NCBI GenBank assembly: GCA_933228675.1
Contig: OW121741.1
Location: 75,196,629-75,260,628, forward strand
Source of the DNA: Stomorhina lunata
Lineage: Eukaryota > Arthropoda > Insecta > Diptera > Rhiniidae
Length of the DNA: 64,000 bases
Direction: 5' to 3'
Positions 31,288 through 42,874 of the stretch are shown here, piece after piece (positions within the stretch are counted from its first letter, which is position 1; every line of letters begins with the position of its first letter). The notes under the pieces were generated by a model. It was not told where the DNA came from. It worked only from the letters and a program-made list of their open reading frames with translations, and searched no databases. Both the position numbers and the translations under genes were made by a program.

Positions 31288-32712
31288 CTGGTTGACCGAG
31301 CCTTGCTCGGGGCTTTATGATAAGCATTTTGAGGCAAATTTTAAAGTTTTTATATATTTTATTTTATACAGTTACAGTTTAACTAATTTTAAATAATTTT
31401 GAAAATTGGTCATACCAACAGAAACCTCCGTCGACTCATGCGCAACAACTTTGCTAAAGATTATAGTCTGATCAAATGCACAGTTTACGATTTAATTCAT
31501 TTTGAGTAGTTTTCAGTGGCGCCGCCTGAAATCGTTCATACCACTAAGAAACCTTCATCTGCTTATGCGTAACAACTTTGCTTATGATCATAATATGATC
31601 AAATGCACAGTTTATGATTTAATTCACTTATAATCTGATCAAATGCACAGTTTACGATTTAATTCATTTTGAGTAATTTTCAGTGGCGCCACCTGTCGGA
31701 CTTTGGTCATTCCAATTAATAAACCTTCGTCGGATTATCTGCAATAACTTTGCTAAAAATGATAGCATGATTAAATGTACAGTTTACGATTAAATTGACT
31801 TTAAGTAAATTTCAGTGGCGCCACCTGTCGAAATTTCTTCATACCAACTAAGAAACCTTCGTCGGCTCATGTGCAACAACATTGCTAAAGATTATAGCAT
31901 GATTATATGTACAGCTTACGATTAAACTGACTTTGAGTAATTTTCAGTAGCGCCACCTGTCGGAAATTATTCACACCAATTAAAAAGCATTCGCCGGCTC
32001 ATGCGCTACAACTTTGCAAAAGATCATAGTATGATCAAATGTACAGTTTACGATTTAATTAATTTTTAGTAATTTTCAGTGGCGCCACCTGTCGGAAATT
32101 CGGTTTACCAACTTAAAAGCCTCCGCCGGCTTATCCGCAACATCTTTGCTAGAGAGCATAACATAATCAAATTCACAGTTTACTATTCTATAAAGAACAT
32201 ACATACAGACAAACATTCATTTGTTTTAAAGTTATAACATTACTAATTTTTTCCCCTTTTTATCCCCTAAAAAGTTCCATATGCATAATTGGTACTTCTT
32301 TGGTATCAATTGAATTCGGTACATATTATTAGAAAGCAGTTAACATAATTTTCCTATTCATATTACTTTTGTAGATGTTAAGTTATCATTTTATCCCTTT
32401 ATTACACATTTTGGCCACAAAATCAAAAAAGTACCAAATACGTGTTCAATATTTCTTTCACATCTATTGATTGCAGTACAAAGTTTCTTTCTATATTCCT
32501 TAGTTTAAAATATAAGAGTGGGTTAAAAAGGTACCAAAAAAACTATTTTCACCCTTTTTTACCCCTTGTTGGACATAGTTTCAAAAAACACCTGTCCATT
32601 TATTTTCATAGCTGTTTAAAACGTAATTTAAATTTTGTTTCTATACCTATTACTTAAGGAGATATAGCGTTTTCGATTTTTTCCCCTTTTTACCCGTTTT
32701 TACCCTCTTAGA
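31288..32712 (-). mobile_element. Helitron-like element H, copy 2, 5'-truncated
   Basis: It starts on the plus strand with the terminal hairpin region (GGTTGACCGAGCCTTGCTCG) and follows copy 1 block by block, including the repeated GGCGCCACCTG units and the GGTACTTTTTT/TTTTTACCC segments. It stops at about 32712 (TTTTTACCCTCTTAGAGG), so the (TA)n tract and the TCTTATATTC end are absent. Confidence 0.75.
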
Positions 32713-33271
32713 GGCTAAGGCTCTCGAGATATTGTTTAAGGTAAGCCTTATAATTACAAAGTGAACACTGAAAGTCTTGAACTGATTGGAAAATCTTAAA
32801 TCTATAAGTTTACGATCAGGCGTAGTTAGCCCATTCCACCAGAAGCCGAAGAATTTTTGAAATTTTCGTTAATACCACGATCATTAATAAAACTCGTTAA
32901 AATGAGTATTAAAAACATTTATAGCAACAAAATAAATGGTTCGAGAGAACAAAGAAATATAATATCGAATAATGTTGCCATTATTTTTTGTTAACATTGG
33001 GAATATTTTTGTAAATATTGGGAATATTTTTCAAAACAGAAATAAAATCTAATATTAAATAATTTTAGAATTTCATATTTTATTAGTTTTTTTTATAACA
33101 AAGTTTTTTTATAAAAAAATTTTGGATACAAAATTTTCTATAGAAAAATTTTTAATAAAAAAATTTTCCTCAAAAAAGAAATTGTGTTTGCATTTGATCA
33201 CTATAATTTTATTTATTTATTAACGTAATAGACAATTTATTGATAAAAGCCAAAAAATGTTTGCGAATAAA
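32713..33271. other. AT-rich DNA, no gene recognised
   Basis: T- and A-rich sequence. 33080-33185 is a run of degenerate ATAAAAAAATTTT-type motifs. Confidence 0.4.
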
Positions 33272-33323
33272 CCAATTCCTCGACGCGTTTCGATGGTTGG
33301 TTAGGGCATCTCTTCAGGAGGAG
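33272..33323 (-). ncRNA. Hammerhead ribozyme-like motif (minus strand)
   Basis: Read on the minus strand: stem I 5' side TCCTC, core CTGAAGA (33311-33317), stem II GATG...CATC (33307-33310 with 33292-33295), GAAA (33288-33291), a minimal stem III in ACGCGT, and the cleavage triplet GTC (33282-33284). GAGGA follows (33277-33281) and pairs with TCCTC. Every invariant hammerhead core position is met. Retroelement hammerheads, as in Penelope-like elements and retrozymes, often have a very short stem III and act as dimers; the palindrome ACGCGT would allow that. Confidence 0.65.
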
Positions 33324-33451
33324 TATTATCACTTTTTTTTCAGTCGATAATCTACTCGATAATCTACGCTTTTACTTATGGATTATGAACATAATTCTTA
33401 AAAGTTTTGTTTGAAAATGCGAGGTTTTCGATCTGTCTAAATTGGGGATAA

Positions 33452-33497
33452 TCCTCCTGAAGAGATGGCTTAACCAACCATCGAAACGCGTCGAGGA
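33452..33497 (+). ncRNA. Hammerhead ribozyme-like motif (plus strand)
   Basis: Stem I 5' strand TCCTC (33452-33456), CTGAAGA (33457-33463), stem II GATGG/CCATC (33464-33468 with 33478-33482), GAAA (33483-33486), CGCG, then GTC with predicted cleavage after 33492, and stem I 3' strand GAGGA (33493-33497). The pairs G10.1-C11.1 and A15.1-U16.1 of the standard numbering are present. It faces the minus-strand copy across a 115-base spacer, so the pair forms a long inverted repeat. Function depends on the locus being transcribed and on the hairpin not trapping the fold. Confidence 0.7.
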
Positions 33498-33555
33498 ATT
33501 TGGTTTTGGTTTGGTTTGGGATCAAGAATTTGGTTTTGGTTTGGTTTGGGATCAA
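33496..33555. repeat. 30-bp direct tandem duplication
   Basis: Two identical units of GAATTTGGTTTTGGTTTGG followed by TTTGGGATCAA at 33496 and 33526, just after the plus-strand ribozyme-like motif. Confidence 0.95.
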
Positions 33556-33589
33556 ATGCGAATACTTTTCTTTTTGAATAATATTTACA

Positions 33590-34556
33590 TCCCGACTATT
33601 TTGTTATTTTTTGATATTCTTCATTTCTTAGAAAATGTTGGTATTGAAATCGGGCAAAATCGGTTCATATTTGACCATAGCTCCCATATAACCTCTTCTA
33701 GGCTAATTGCTTATTTTCTAATAAATGATAACAGCTATGATGATAAAATTTGGTATGTAGAAGTTTTACATAAGTAGTAGGCAGCATATAAAATTTCATC
33801 GAAATCGGTTCACATTTAACCGTAGCTCCCATATAAAAAACTTACGAAAACAGCCTAAATTCCACCTAAAATACACTTAAATACCAATAAACGATAAAAT
33901 GTAAAAGCTTTGGCCACTTAATTTAGCACAACAAAGTCTTTTGTCAATGCCAGCAAGTGTGCAAAATTTTGTTACAATCGGTCAATATTTGACCATTGCT
34001 CCCATATAAAAAACTTACGGAAACACAAAAATACAAAAAGAAAAGGGGGTTTATGTTCGTCTGTCCGTTAGATAAGAGCTCAATAGTGCATTAACGAAAA
34101 GAGCTAGAGGATCAAAATTGTACAAAAGTATTTTCGATATCTTGAAAAAGTTGTGTACTGAAAATGAGCGAAATCGGTTCACATTTAGTTAGAGCTTCCA
34201 TATAACCCTGCCCCGGGAAACACATTTATGCTGATAAATTGAATACAATTGTAATAGCTATGAGAATTAAATTTAGAACAGAGAAGTTTCATGCATCTAT
34301 TAGTCAGTGTATCAAATTATATAGAAATCGGACCATATTTGATTGTTGCTTTCATATAAAAACCACTCCCGGAAACAAAAAAAAAGTAACAAAGGCCAGT
34401 TCAAAGGTGGAGGTACATTCAATACATTAAGATTGCACCTACGAAATAAGAAAGCTTTTAACCACTGTTAAATCCAGACTTTATATACGTTAGATCCATT
34501 AGGAACTCCTAACAAAATATATGGACCAGTCGTATTACTATCAACATTAGAGTGTC
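33590..34556 (+). mobile_element. Dispersed repeat family Q, copy 3 (partial)
   Basis: It matches copy 1 through the blocks ATTTGACCATAGCTCCCATA, AAAACTTACGGAAACACAAAA, CCCTGCCCCGGGAA and GGTACATTCAATACATTAAG, then GACTTTATATACG. It lacks both family ends. It has no mariner, so it shows what the empty site in the other copies looked like. Confidence 0.7.
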
Positions 34557-34883
34557 CCGGAAAAAGTGAAAGTCCCCAGCAAAACTTTGGTAATGGCAAG
34601 TACTTTGATAACTGGTTACCTTGTAACGACTACAACATACCATCCGAATAAATAATAAGTTATTATATAAGTACTTATTTGTAATTAAGATGGTAATTTA
34701 AACTGAATGGCCCCGGTTCAAATCCCACCAAGGGCAACAATTTTTTTTAGTTTTTTTTTATTAAAAGAGTCTTTTTAAATGATTTTTGAATTTTAAGAAC
34801 TTAAATATTATCTTCTGTAAAAAAATTTGTAAAACTAACTCACGTTAATGAAAAAATACCATCATGAGTCAATTTTGATTATG
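34557..34883. other. Possible tRNA-derived SINE remnant (B-box at 34715-34725)
   Basis: GGTTCAAATCC is a perfect RNA polymerase III B box inside CCCCGGTTCAAATCCCACCA, followed by GGGCAACAA and a T-rich run. No convincing A box or cloverleaf is visible upstream, so it is at most the 3' half of a tRNA-like head. Confidence 0.35.
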
Positions 34884-35307
34884 TAGGGGATGTTGAATAC
34901 CAAACACGATTCTAATTGGTCTTAACTTGGTAAGCCCAACTTATCTGGGTCATCCTTCATCTCAACTGTGGACACACACCTCCTCATGGTATCACCCGGG
35001 GAGCTAGTTTAACACCCATTAATATTGTGAGTTAACATGTTCCGAGAGTTGTCCCATAAGATCGGTAAAGATGGGTTAGGATTACGGGCTAGTAACCCTC
35101 TCTTGAAAAAAATACAATGAAGAGGATAAAATTTGAATTGAAATGTCCCACTACCTAATATTAGAGGAGGATGTCCGAAACTTCGATAGAAAGACCAAGT
35201 AGAGGAACATTTTTCAAAGCTTGGCCTATAAAATTGGAAAATATTCGCATAAGATCGAAATCCATGGAATTCTAAAATATGCTCGGACTTTGACCTTAAC
35301 AGGTTGT
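34884..35307 (-). mobile_element. Short dispersed repeat R, copy b (longest)
   Basis: Read on the minus strand it runs from ACAACCTGTTAAGG to CAACATCCCCT, about 424 bp, and matches copies a (10909-11130) and c (20541-20677). A minus-strand reading frame over 35009-35353 is not conserved in the other copies. No inverted ends and no clear duplication, so the class is unknown. Confidence 0.65.
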
Positions 35308-35550
35308 AACATTTAAGTAAGTAAGAGTCAATCTTATGTAAAAACTTATACAAAAAATAAGATTTAAATTGTTTAAGTTTTAAAATAATTAAAAAAAAGT
35401 TTTAAAATAATTACAAAAAATCGTATAAAAATATTTTTCCAAAAATTACAACAAAGCAAAAAAAGCAGGGAAAAACAAAGTTTTTTTCACATGATTTTAG
35501 ATCTAAAAATAAAAATTGTTTATATTAATTATAAGCTGCTAAGTTTTCAA

Positions 35551-35625
35551 CATATGAAGTAGCTCAGTGGAAGAGTCTCTGCCTAGCAGTCGGAGGGTCT
35601 GGGTTCGAGCCCCCATGGGATCATA
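35551..35625 (+). pseudogene. tRNA-like sequence, Ala(AGC)-like, degenerate
   Basis: GTAGCTCAGTGGAAGAG is a typical D-arm with A box, CTAGCAG looks like an anticodon loop with AGC, and GGGTTCGAGCCCC is a B box/T-arm. The acceptor stem does not pair (5' ATATGAAG against 3' TGGGATC), two T-stem pairs are mismatched, and an A-rich run follows. It is a tRNA pseudogene or the head of a SINE rather than a working tRNA. Confidence 0.6.
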
Positions 35626-36363
35626 AAAAAAATTTTGTACTTCGTTTAAAAATATATGTTTTTAATAAAACAACAACAAAAAAGTCATTACATTTCTGCA
35701 ATTGGTAAGTACTTGCCTCCAATGACATCCCAATGTTAATGTAATGACTTAAACAGCGAATGAGTAAGTAGTTCGTGTTCAATAGTTTAACTGTTTAACT
35801 CATTATTTGGTAATGAAAAGTTTTACTGGGTCGTTTTATCAAAAGTCGTACTCCCCAAATTTGTTACATTGGACCCCAATAATCCAAATACAAAGTTTCA
35901 TTCAGATCAGATATCGGGAAAGCGTTCCAACTTGATGCAAAAGTTTGGACATCCCAGTTATATGGGAAAATTGAGGGGTTTCTTTTGATTTCTTCAAAAT
36001 GTTTCTACTTAGAATATGTTTTTAAATAAATTTTTAACAGCGTCCTATAATAACAAAATGAGCTTTCCATTAACATTAATATCGGTTGAAATTTTTACTA
36101 ATTTTTAAGGGTTTCCCAAAATATTTTACCTCTTTGAAGAAGCTCCTGAACATATGCATAAAAAAATTTTTATTTTAAATAAATTTTAAAAAGTTTGACT
36201 GGTTTTACTTTTTTGAGACCTCAAGATAATTATTTATTCATTTTCGTTTAAATGGGTGACTTAAAGTCATCGATTTGGACATAAACTCAATTTTTACCAA
36301 AGTTCCAAAAAAAAAAACGCAAATTGTTATGTATAAACAGTTTTTATAAACAGAACTATAATT
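35626..36363. other. No gene recognised
   Basis: AT-rich sequence with no shared repeat or coding motif seen. Confidence 0.4.
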
Positions 36364-36931
36364 ACACTGCTCTGCAAAAATTCATTTTTTGTCTTTCCTT
36401 TTAATAAAACTATGCGGACTATATGGATCTTGATGCGCTAAACTCAAATCCGTTTTCGGTTTTTCTCCATGAGATCTGGATTTTTTTTTATGGGCGTGGC
36501 AAATTTTTCCCCTTAAATTAGTCAGGTACGGAGACCTATTTCGTCCTAACTCGAGAACGACTCATCCGATTTTCAAAATTAAAACACTTGAAGATGCATT
36601 TATTTTAATCTAATATAAGTTTTCTGTATCTCTTATCGTTTTGGAGTTATTTAGAAATTAATGGAGAAAAACCATAAAAACCGGCTTAAAAATGCAATTT
36701 TGTTATGCATCTTCAAGTGTTTTAATTTTGAAAATAGGATGAGTCGTTGTCAAGTTAGGACGAAATAGGTCTCCGTACCTGACTTATTTAAGGGGAAACA
36801 TTTGCCACGCCCATAAAAAAATATTCCAGATCCGATGGAAAAAAACCGACAACGGATCTGAGTTTAGCGCATCAAAATCCATGTAGTCCACATAGTTTTA
36901 TTAACAGGAGAATTTAGCTGCAGAGCAGTGT
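36364..36931. mobile_element. Fold-back element with about 235-bp inverted arms
   Basis: The left arm (36364-36600) and right arm (36700-36931) are near-perfect reverse complements, starting ACACTGCTCTGCA at each outer end. Shared blocks include AATAAAACTATG, GATGCGCTAAACTCA/TGAGTTTAGCGCATC, ATGGGCGTGGCAAAT, AGGTACGGAGACCTATTTCG and CACTTGAAGATGCAT. The spacer is about 100 bp and non-coding. No clear target duplication was seen. The long arms would make a stable dsRNA if transcribed. Confidence 0.88.
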
Positions 36932-37150
36932 TATTATTGTTTCGATGGTTAGAAATATATATGTGAACTTTGGTTGAAATCGGATGTCATTAACCCTATT
37001 ATAACCAGGGTCAAAAGTAAAATTCTTAAAATATTAATTTTTTTTCAAAAAAGATGCTAAAAATTACATGTTTTTATTATTATATATAAATAAAAATTCA
37101 AGAAATCGTTTAAAGAAGCCTTTAGTTACATTTTTATACAAATTAACCCT
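36932..37150. other. No gene recognised
   Basis: AT-rich spacer between the fold-back element and the satellite. Confidence 0.4.
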
Positions 37151-37760
37151 TGCGTACCAATAGGCTCAAAATGGTTTTACTTTTAAACTGACAAAAGCTT
37201 CTTTCTGTCATATTTTTTTTAAGAAATTTTTCAAGAATTTGCTTTTGATAACAAATTTTTCAAAAATTTGCTTTTTATAGGAATTTTTTCGAAAATTTAC
37301 GTTTTATAAGAAAATTTTATCTTTTTTTATAAAAATTTTTCAAAAATTTATTTTCTGTAGATAGTTATAGCTTTTTATAGGAATTTTTTCGAAAATTTAC
37401 TTTTTATAAGAAAATTTTATTTTTTTTTTTATAGAAATTTTTCAAAAATTTATTTTCTGTAGATAGTTTTTTAAAAATTTACTATTTATAGAAAATTCAA
37501 AAATTACTTTTTAAAGGAAATTAAAAAAAAAAATTCCCATCAACAGTCAATTTTCGAAAAATTTCCCATAAAAAGTAAATTTTCGAATAATTTCTTTAAA
37601 TTTTCTATAAAAAGTAAAGTTTTTAAAAATTTCCTATAAAAAAATTTTTGAAAAATTTCCTATAAAAAAATTTTTGAAAAATTTCCTATAAAATGTAAAT
37701 TTTCGAAAAAATTCCTATAAAAAGCTAATTTTTGAAATTTGTTTTTATAAAAAGTTATTT
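37150..37760. repeat. AT-rich satellite, short array, two opposed orientations
   Basis: Degenerate units built from ATAGGAATTTTTTCGAAAATT and TTTACTTTTTATA. Up to about 37510 the units read GGAAATTTTC-like; from about 37530 to 37730 they read GAAATTTCCTATAAAAAGTA-like, the reverse complement. It is the same satellite as 57115-58785 and 63581-64000. Confidence 0.85.
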
Positions 37761-38797
37761 CTGGTACAAATACATACATAAGTACATAATCTATGAATAC
37801 CGATTCTCATAATTCTACAATTGCGTAATTATTTCCATGTTATAATCAACCCTGTCAACTGTGCAGTAGTTAGAATCTTTATACATCTATTGTTCATTAA
37901 CAAACTACTCGTACATTTTCAATTGATTTTCAATAACTTCCCATTTTAATTAGAAATGTAATGTTCACACTTAAATGATTTCGTAACATTTGATGTTTGC
38001 TATTGTTTTAAGGTAAATAAACCCCGAATCAACAATTGACCGCCCATTTGACGTTTTAATAATGTCCGAATCGAAATTTCATTTCATTTAATGCAAATGC
38101 AAACACCGACACGCACGCATTCACTCACACACACACACACATACACACACACTAACTGTAAACGGAACAGGAACCAATGAATGTTTGTTTTATGGAGCTG
38201 ATGAAAGTGATGATGACGACGACGACTATGATGTGGATGATGATGATGTTGATGGTCAAATTGCATTTGCATATGAAACGCAATCAAAATCGAAATACAG
38301 GAAAAATAAACATCCATTTCCACATCAAATTACAGTCGTACGAAAAGTAAATTTTGTACAGACCAACACACTTTTGGCTATTCATGTGGGCATTTAAAAT
38401 AAACACATCCTCAGGCATGACCGCACCTCCAAATAGTTAAACGCCTACGAAAATGGACACACTTATTATATATATAGAAAGAATGTCTGTGTATTTGATG
38501 GAATACATATACTCGTACATTTGAATGTGGGTATTTTAACAAAAATAAACGAAATGATTGAGTAAATTTGAATGAATATTTGTGTGGCGGTTTGAGTGAC
38601 CGAACTGTTGGACCATTATTGTATAATTTGTTTTTAAACAAACATTTCCTTCCACGCCTCCGAAAACGTATAAAATGAAGACTTAAGAACAATAACAACT
38701 TCAATCGCTTGACTGTTCGGGGGTAGTCGAAAATGTTTTTAAAATTACTTTTTTGCATGTCTTAATCCAAAATGTATCTAGTCTTAATATCAAAAGA
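37761..38797. other. Microsatellites, no gene recognised
   Basis: Contains an (AC)n run (38125-38152) and a GATGAT/GACGAC-rich run (38197-38252) that creates short Asp- or His-rich false frames. No domain-bearing frame or shared repeat was found. Confidence 0.5.
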
Positions 38798-40145
38798 TCA
38801 TGTTCGAAGGACCACAAAAATAAAGAAGAAGAAGAGATGAAAATAAAATTTGTTTATTATAAGAACCCAGTACTTCTTGAAAGGCTGAAGTTTTGGATAG
38901 TTAGGTGAATTTGCCTCTCTTTTGGCTGTAATTAAAAAAAAAATTAAAGACTTTGATTCTTCTTGTGGATTATTTTTATCTGGTCTTTTCATTTTTTTAC
39001 ATCAAGTCGAGAATATTATGTCATGTAAATGGCCGCCGCGACAGTTGATTGTCATTTGAGCCATTTGATGGCATGATGGCATTTTCCATCACTTTGGCCA
39101 AAACTTCCGGCTATAGGTCCTCACATTCTTGACGGATATTGTCTTTAAGAGCTGCAAGAGTCTGAGGCTTGTTAACATAAACCTGCGACTTCAAAAAGAC
39201 CCACAAAAAGAAGTCTGCAGCGGTCAAATCAGGCGATCTTGCTGGCCAGTGCAAATCGCCAAAACGGAAGATTAGGCGCCCGGGAAATGCATCCTTCAGC
39301 ATATCGGTTGTGGCACGTGCAGTTGCACTGTCCTGTTGAAACCACATGTTTTCCAATCCCAATTCATCAAGTTGCGGCAAAAAGAACTCATTAATCATTG
39401 CTCTGTAGTGCTCACCATTCACAGTAATCGTTTGGCCCGTAACGTCTTCGAAGAAAAAAGGTCCGATTCCGTGACTTTGAGCGGGTGTAATGGCTCTTCA
39501 TGGGTTACACGCGGATTTTCAGTGCCCCAGAAGCATAAATTTTGCTTATTTACGTACCCTCAAAGATGGAATGGGATGTCGACGGCGCTTCCATGACATC
39601 CTCGGCTACAGCAGCAATATTCTCTGCAGAACGGCTACACCGGGGTCTGCAACGCCTGGCAGCATCTTGTGTTGTGCCAGTCTCTTCGAGGCGAGCTGCT
39701 AAACGTCGAAGTGTTTCACCAGCAGGCGTTGGACGGTCAGGAAATCTGCGACGAAATTCACGTTGTGCCAAAGTCACCGACCGATTATTGGTCAAATAAA
39801 TAGTCACCAATATTCCGCGTTCTGGAGCAGTGTAGCGTAACATTGTTTATTAACGTGTATTTCGCAAGTGTTTACTACACAAATGTCAAAACAGAATTCA
39901 CATAAGGGGCCAATCGTAAAATTTATAGCATTTTCTGATAGGAGGATTACTTTTGCGCCACCTTGTACAAAAATGACATTATTGTTTGAGTATGACTCAA
40001 GTGCTCCATGCTATAGGCGCATGATTCCAAATCGAGCCAATAATATGTATACATTCGGTGCAGTACCAAAAAAGGTAAACGACTTTTTGCAGACACTCCG
40101 TCATATAATTTCTGTGTTTATTGTGCCCGATGCCACAAATTCTTG
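38798..40145 (-). pseudogene. Old Tc1-like transposase relic, split by a mariner relic
   Basis: Minus-strand translation of 39975-40145 gives pieces matching FVASGTINTEIYIKECLQK and the SKNDVIFV segment of the transposase at 18560-19504 (here NNVIFV). 38798-38992 then gives AKREANSPNYPKLQPFKKYW, matching PREANPPNCPELRPVERYW. The two parts are adjacent in the intact protein, so the mariner relic between them was inserted, probably at a TA. Many stops and frameshifts. Confidence 0.72.
39005..39972 (-). pseudogene. Decayed mariner-like element of a second lineage
   Basis: Minus-strand frames give the N-terminal part (39550-39843: TLAQREFRRRFPDRPTPAGE, LRRLAARLEETG) and a catalytic part (39111-39422: HYRAMINEFFLPQLDELGLE, MWFQQDSATARATTDML, HWPARSPDLTAADFFLW, VNKPQTLAALKDNIRQE). 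The central region with the first Asp is deleted or shifted. The right end carries GGTGGCGCAAAAGTAATCCT (minus strand, about 39950-39970), a typical terminal repeat for this lineage. The matching left end is not found. Confidence 0.8.
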
Positions 40146-40900
<755 letters not shown>

Positions 40901-41329
40901 AATGCGGCTCATTTCAGATATTTTGAATCTGATCGACCTTTAATACCAAAATTATGTGGCCACATTATATCGATCGGATTGGGTATATTTTTAATTGTAG
41001 CGAAATTTTTAAATGTAAAATACTGTTTGTTTGTTCTAAAACAATTCTCCACCTGCCCTCGTTATATCTGATTTCCATTAGTTTGTGCCTAAAATGAAAA
41101 GCAATTAAATTCATGTTTCATGTTCGAAAAGTTTTTTTACTCGCGGTCTTTATGTTTATTCAACGAATACCTGAAATGAAAACTTTTTGCATAATTTGAA
41201 TATTTGCTGACAATGTTCATTTTGTATATGGAAGTTTGTTAAATACTCGCTTTTAGCCATTAAATCAAAATCTGAAATTTTTAATTTATTGACAGAAAAA
41301 TAAAGAAATGTACAGAGAGACGGGGGATT
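40901..41329. other. No gene recognised
   Basis: AT-rich sequence between the Q copy and the 135-bp array. Confidence 0.4.
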
Positions 41330-42148
41330 AAACCAATTTACGACATATTACCTAAACTGAACGCCAGTTCACTTTGAGGGCTTATGACATCGAAAATCAT
41401 ATAAATATTCATTTATCGGGATAATGACGAATCCATGTTGCTTCAATAGCTGCGGAGACCTTGGATGAAATCAATTCACGACGTTTTGCTAAAACAGAAT
41501 ATCAGTCTACTTTGGAAATCATGAGATTGAAGATCATAAAAATATTCGACTATCGCGAGAACGGGAATGCCTAGCAGCTTCATCCGAAGCGGAGACAGAG
41601 AATAAAACCAATTCACGAAGCATTGCTCAAAGAGAACATCGGTCAACTGTGAGGGCTCCGAAGATTTTAGAAATATTCGGCTATCGGGAGAACGACAATG
41701 CCAGAAAGCTTCAATAGCTACACAGACGAAGATTAAAACCAATTCACGACATAACAATAAGATCTAAGGTCGTGTAAATATTCGACTATCAGGAAAATGT
41801 CAATTCGAAGAGGTGGATGAAACCAATTCACGACGCATTGTTCGAAGAGAACATCAGCCTACTTAAAAGGCACATGAGATCGAAGATCATAGAAATATCT
41901 AACTATCGCAAGAATGGAGATAGAGGATAAAACCAATTTACTACATTTTTCCAAAAGAGAACGACAGTCTACTTTAGGGGTTCCTGAGATCGAAGATCAT
42001 ATAAATATTCGACTATTAGGAAAACGGCAATTTCAGGCAGTTACAATAGCAGCGGAGATGGAAGATGAAACCAATTCTCGACGTATTGCCCAAAAATAAC
42101 GACAGTATACTTTGAGGACTCATGAAATCGACTATCATAGAAAAATTC
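41330..42148. repeat. Degenerate tandem array, about 135-bp unit, seven copies
   Basis: Units start AAACCAATTCACGACG at about 41330, 41468, 41605, 41735, 41821, 41931 and 42068. Shared later motifs are AGAGAACATCAGTCTACTTT, GAGATCGAAGATCATA, AAATATTCGACTATCGGGAG and GCTTCAATAGCTGCGGAGAC. Two units are shortened (86 and 110 bp) and the last is partial. Divergence among units is substantial, so the array is old. No match elsewhere in the window. Confidence 0.88.
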
Positions 42149-42156
42149 TTTTGAAC

Positions 42157-42483
42157 CTAGGGCCAAATTACCGCATTCGATATCGATCGAAAACTCACAC
42201 TTTAAAGCAAATATTGTGAAGTATACTTTAGGGATGTCCAAAGTTACTTCGATGCAAAAATTGTATTAAAATTTGGTATCCAGTTTGACTCGTTTTTAAA
42301 AACATATAGTTCAATCAAAACTCTTTTACTATTGGTTATCATTTGGCAAATAATTACAAAAAAAAATATATAGTAAACTGTGCATCTTTTAAATAATTTT
42401 GATTATCCTTAAAGTATGCTATACAAATGTTTTCAAAATATCTATGATTTCGATCGATATCGTATGCGGTAATTAGGGCCCTG
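42157..42483. mobile_element. hAT-type MITE, family h, copy 2
   Basis: The left end is CTAGGGCCAAATTACCGCAT; the right end read inwards is CAGGGCCCTAATTACCGCAT. Inner arms share CGATATCGATCGAAA and AGTATACTTTAGGGAT/AGCATACTTTAAGGAT. Copies 1 and 3 match throughout. Flanking 8-mers do not match, so the duplication has decayed. Confidence 0.75.
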
Positions 42484-42874
42484 AATTCACGTTCACACAC
42501 GAACATTTTCTTTATCGGTTTTCAATTTATTTTCTTAAGTTTCATACAAATTTTCAAAATAGTACGGTCAGGTTTTGGCTTGATGAGCCAAAAACTGAGT
42601 TTGAGCTCATGCATCGAATATAGTTTCACAGCTTTGATCATCATGATATCGATATAATTAAGACACAGAACCTTGGTTTTAGTCTGCAAAAAAAACTTAA
42701 TTTCTTATATAGCTTAGGAGATATCAGGAAATCAAAAACGCTCTACAAAATTCAGTGTTTTCGTTTTTCTTTGGACAAAAGCTAAGTTGGCTCGGTTTTG
42801 CTCGGTGATCTCACCATAATCATGTGAAAGACGAAACACTCTTCTTAAGTTAAACAAAGCTCAAATTTAACTGA
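42484..42874. other. No gene recognised
   Basis: AT-rich spacer without shared repeats. Confidence 0.4.

Larger units (their letters stand above)
33272..33505. repeat. Inverted repeat with about 55-bp arms
   Basis: Arms at about 33272-33331 and 33447-33503 are reverse complements with a few differences (AGGGCATC against ATGGCTTA; an extra AGT). The arms hold the two hammerhead-like motifs. No target duplication or transposon end was identified; a rearranged Penelope-like element terminus is one explanation. Confidence 0.9.

Noticed and set aside
35009..35353. 114-codon minus-strand frame
   Set aside because: Falls inside repeat R and is not open in the other copies.
35551..35625. Functional tRNA-Ala
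   Set aside because: Acceptor stem does not pair and the T-stem has mismatches; kept only as a tRNA-like pseudogene.
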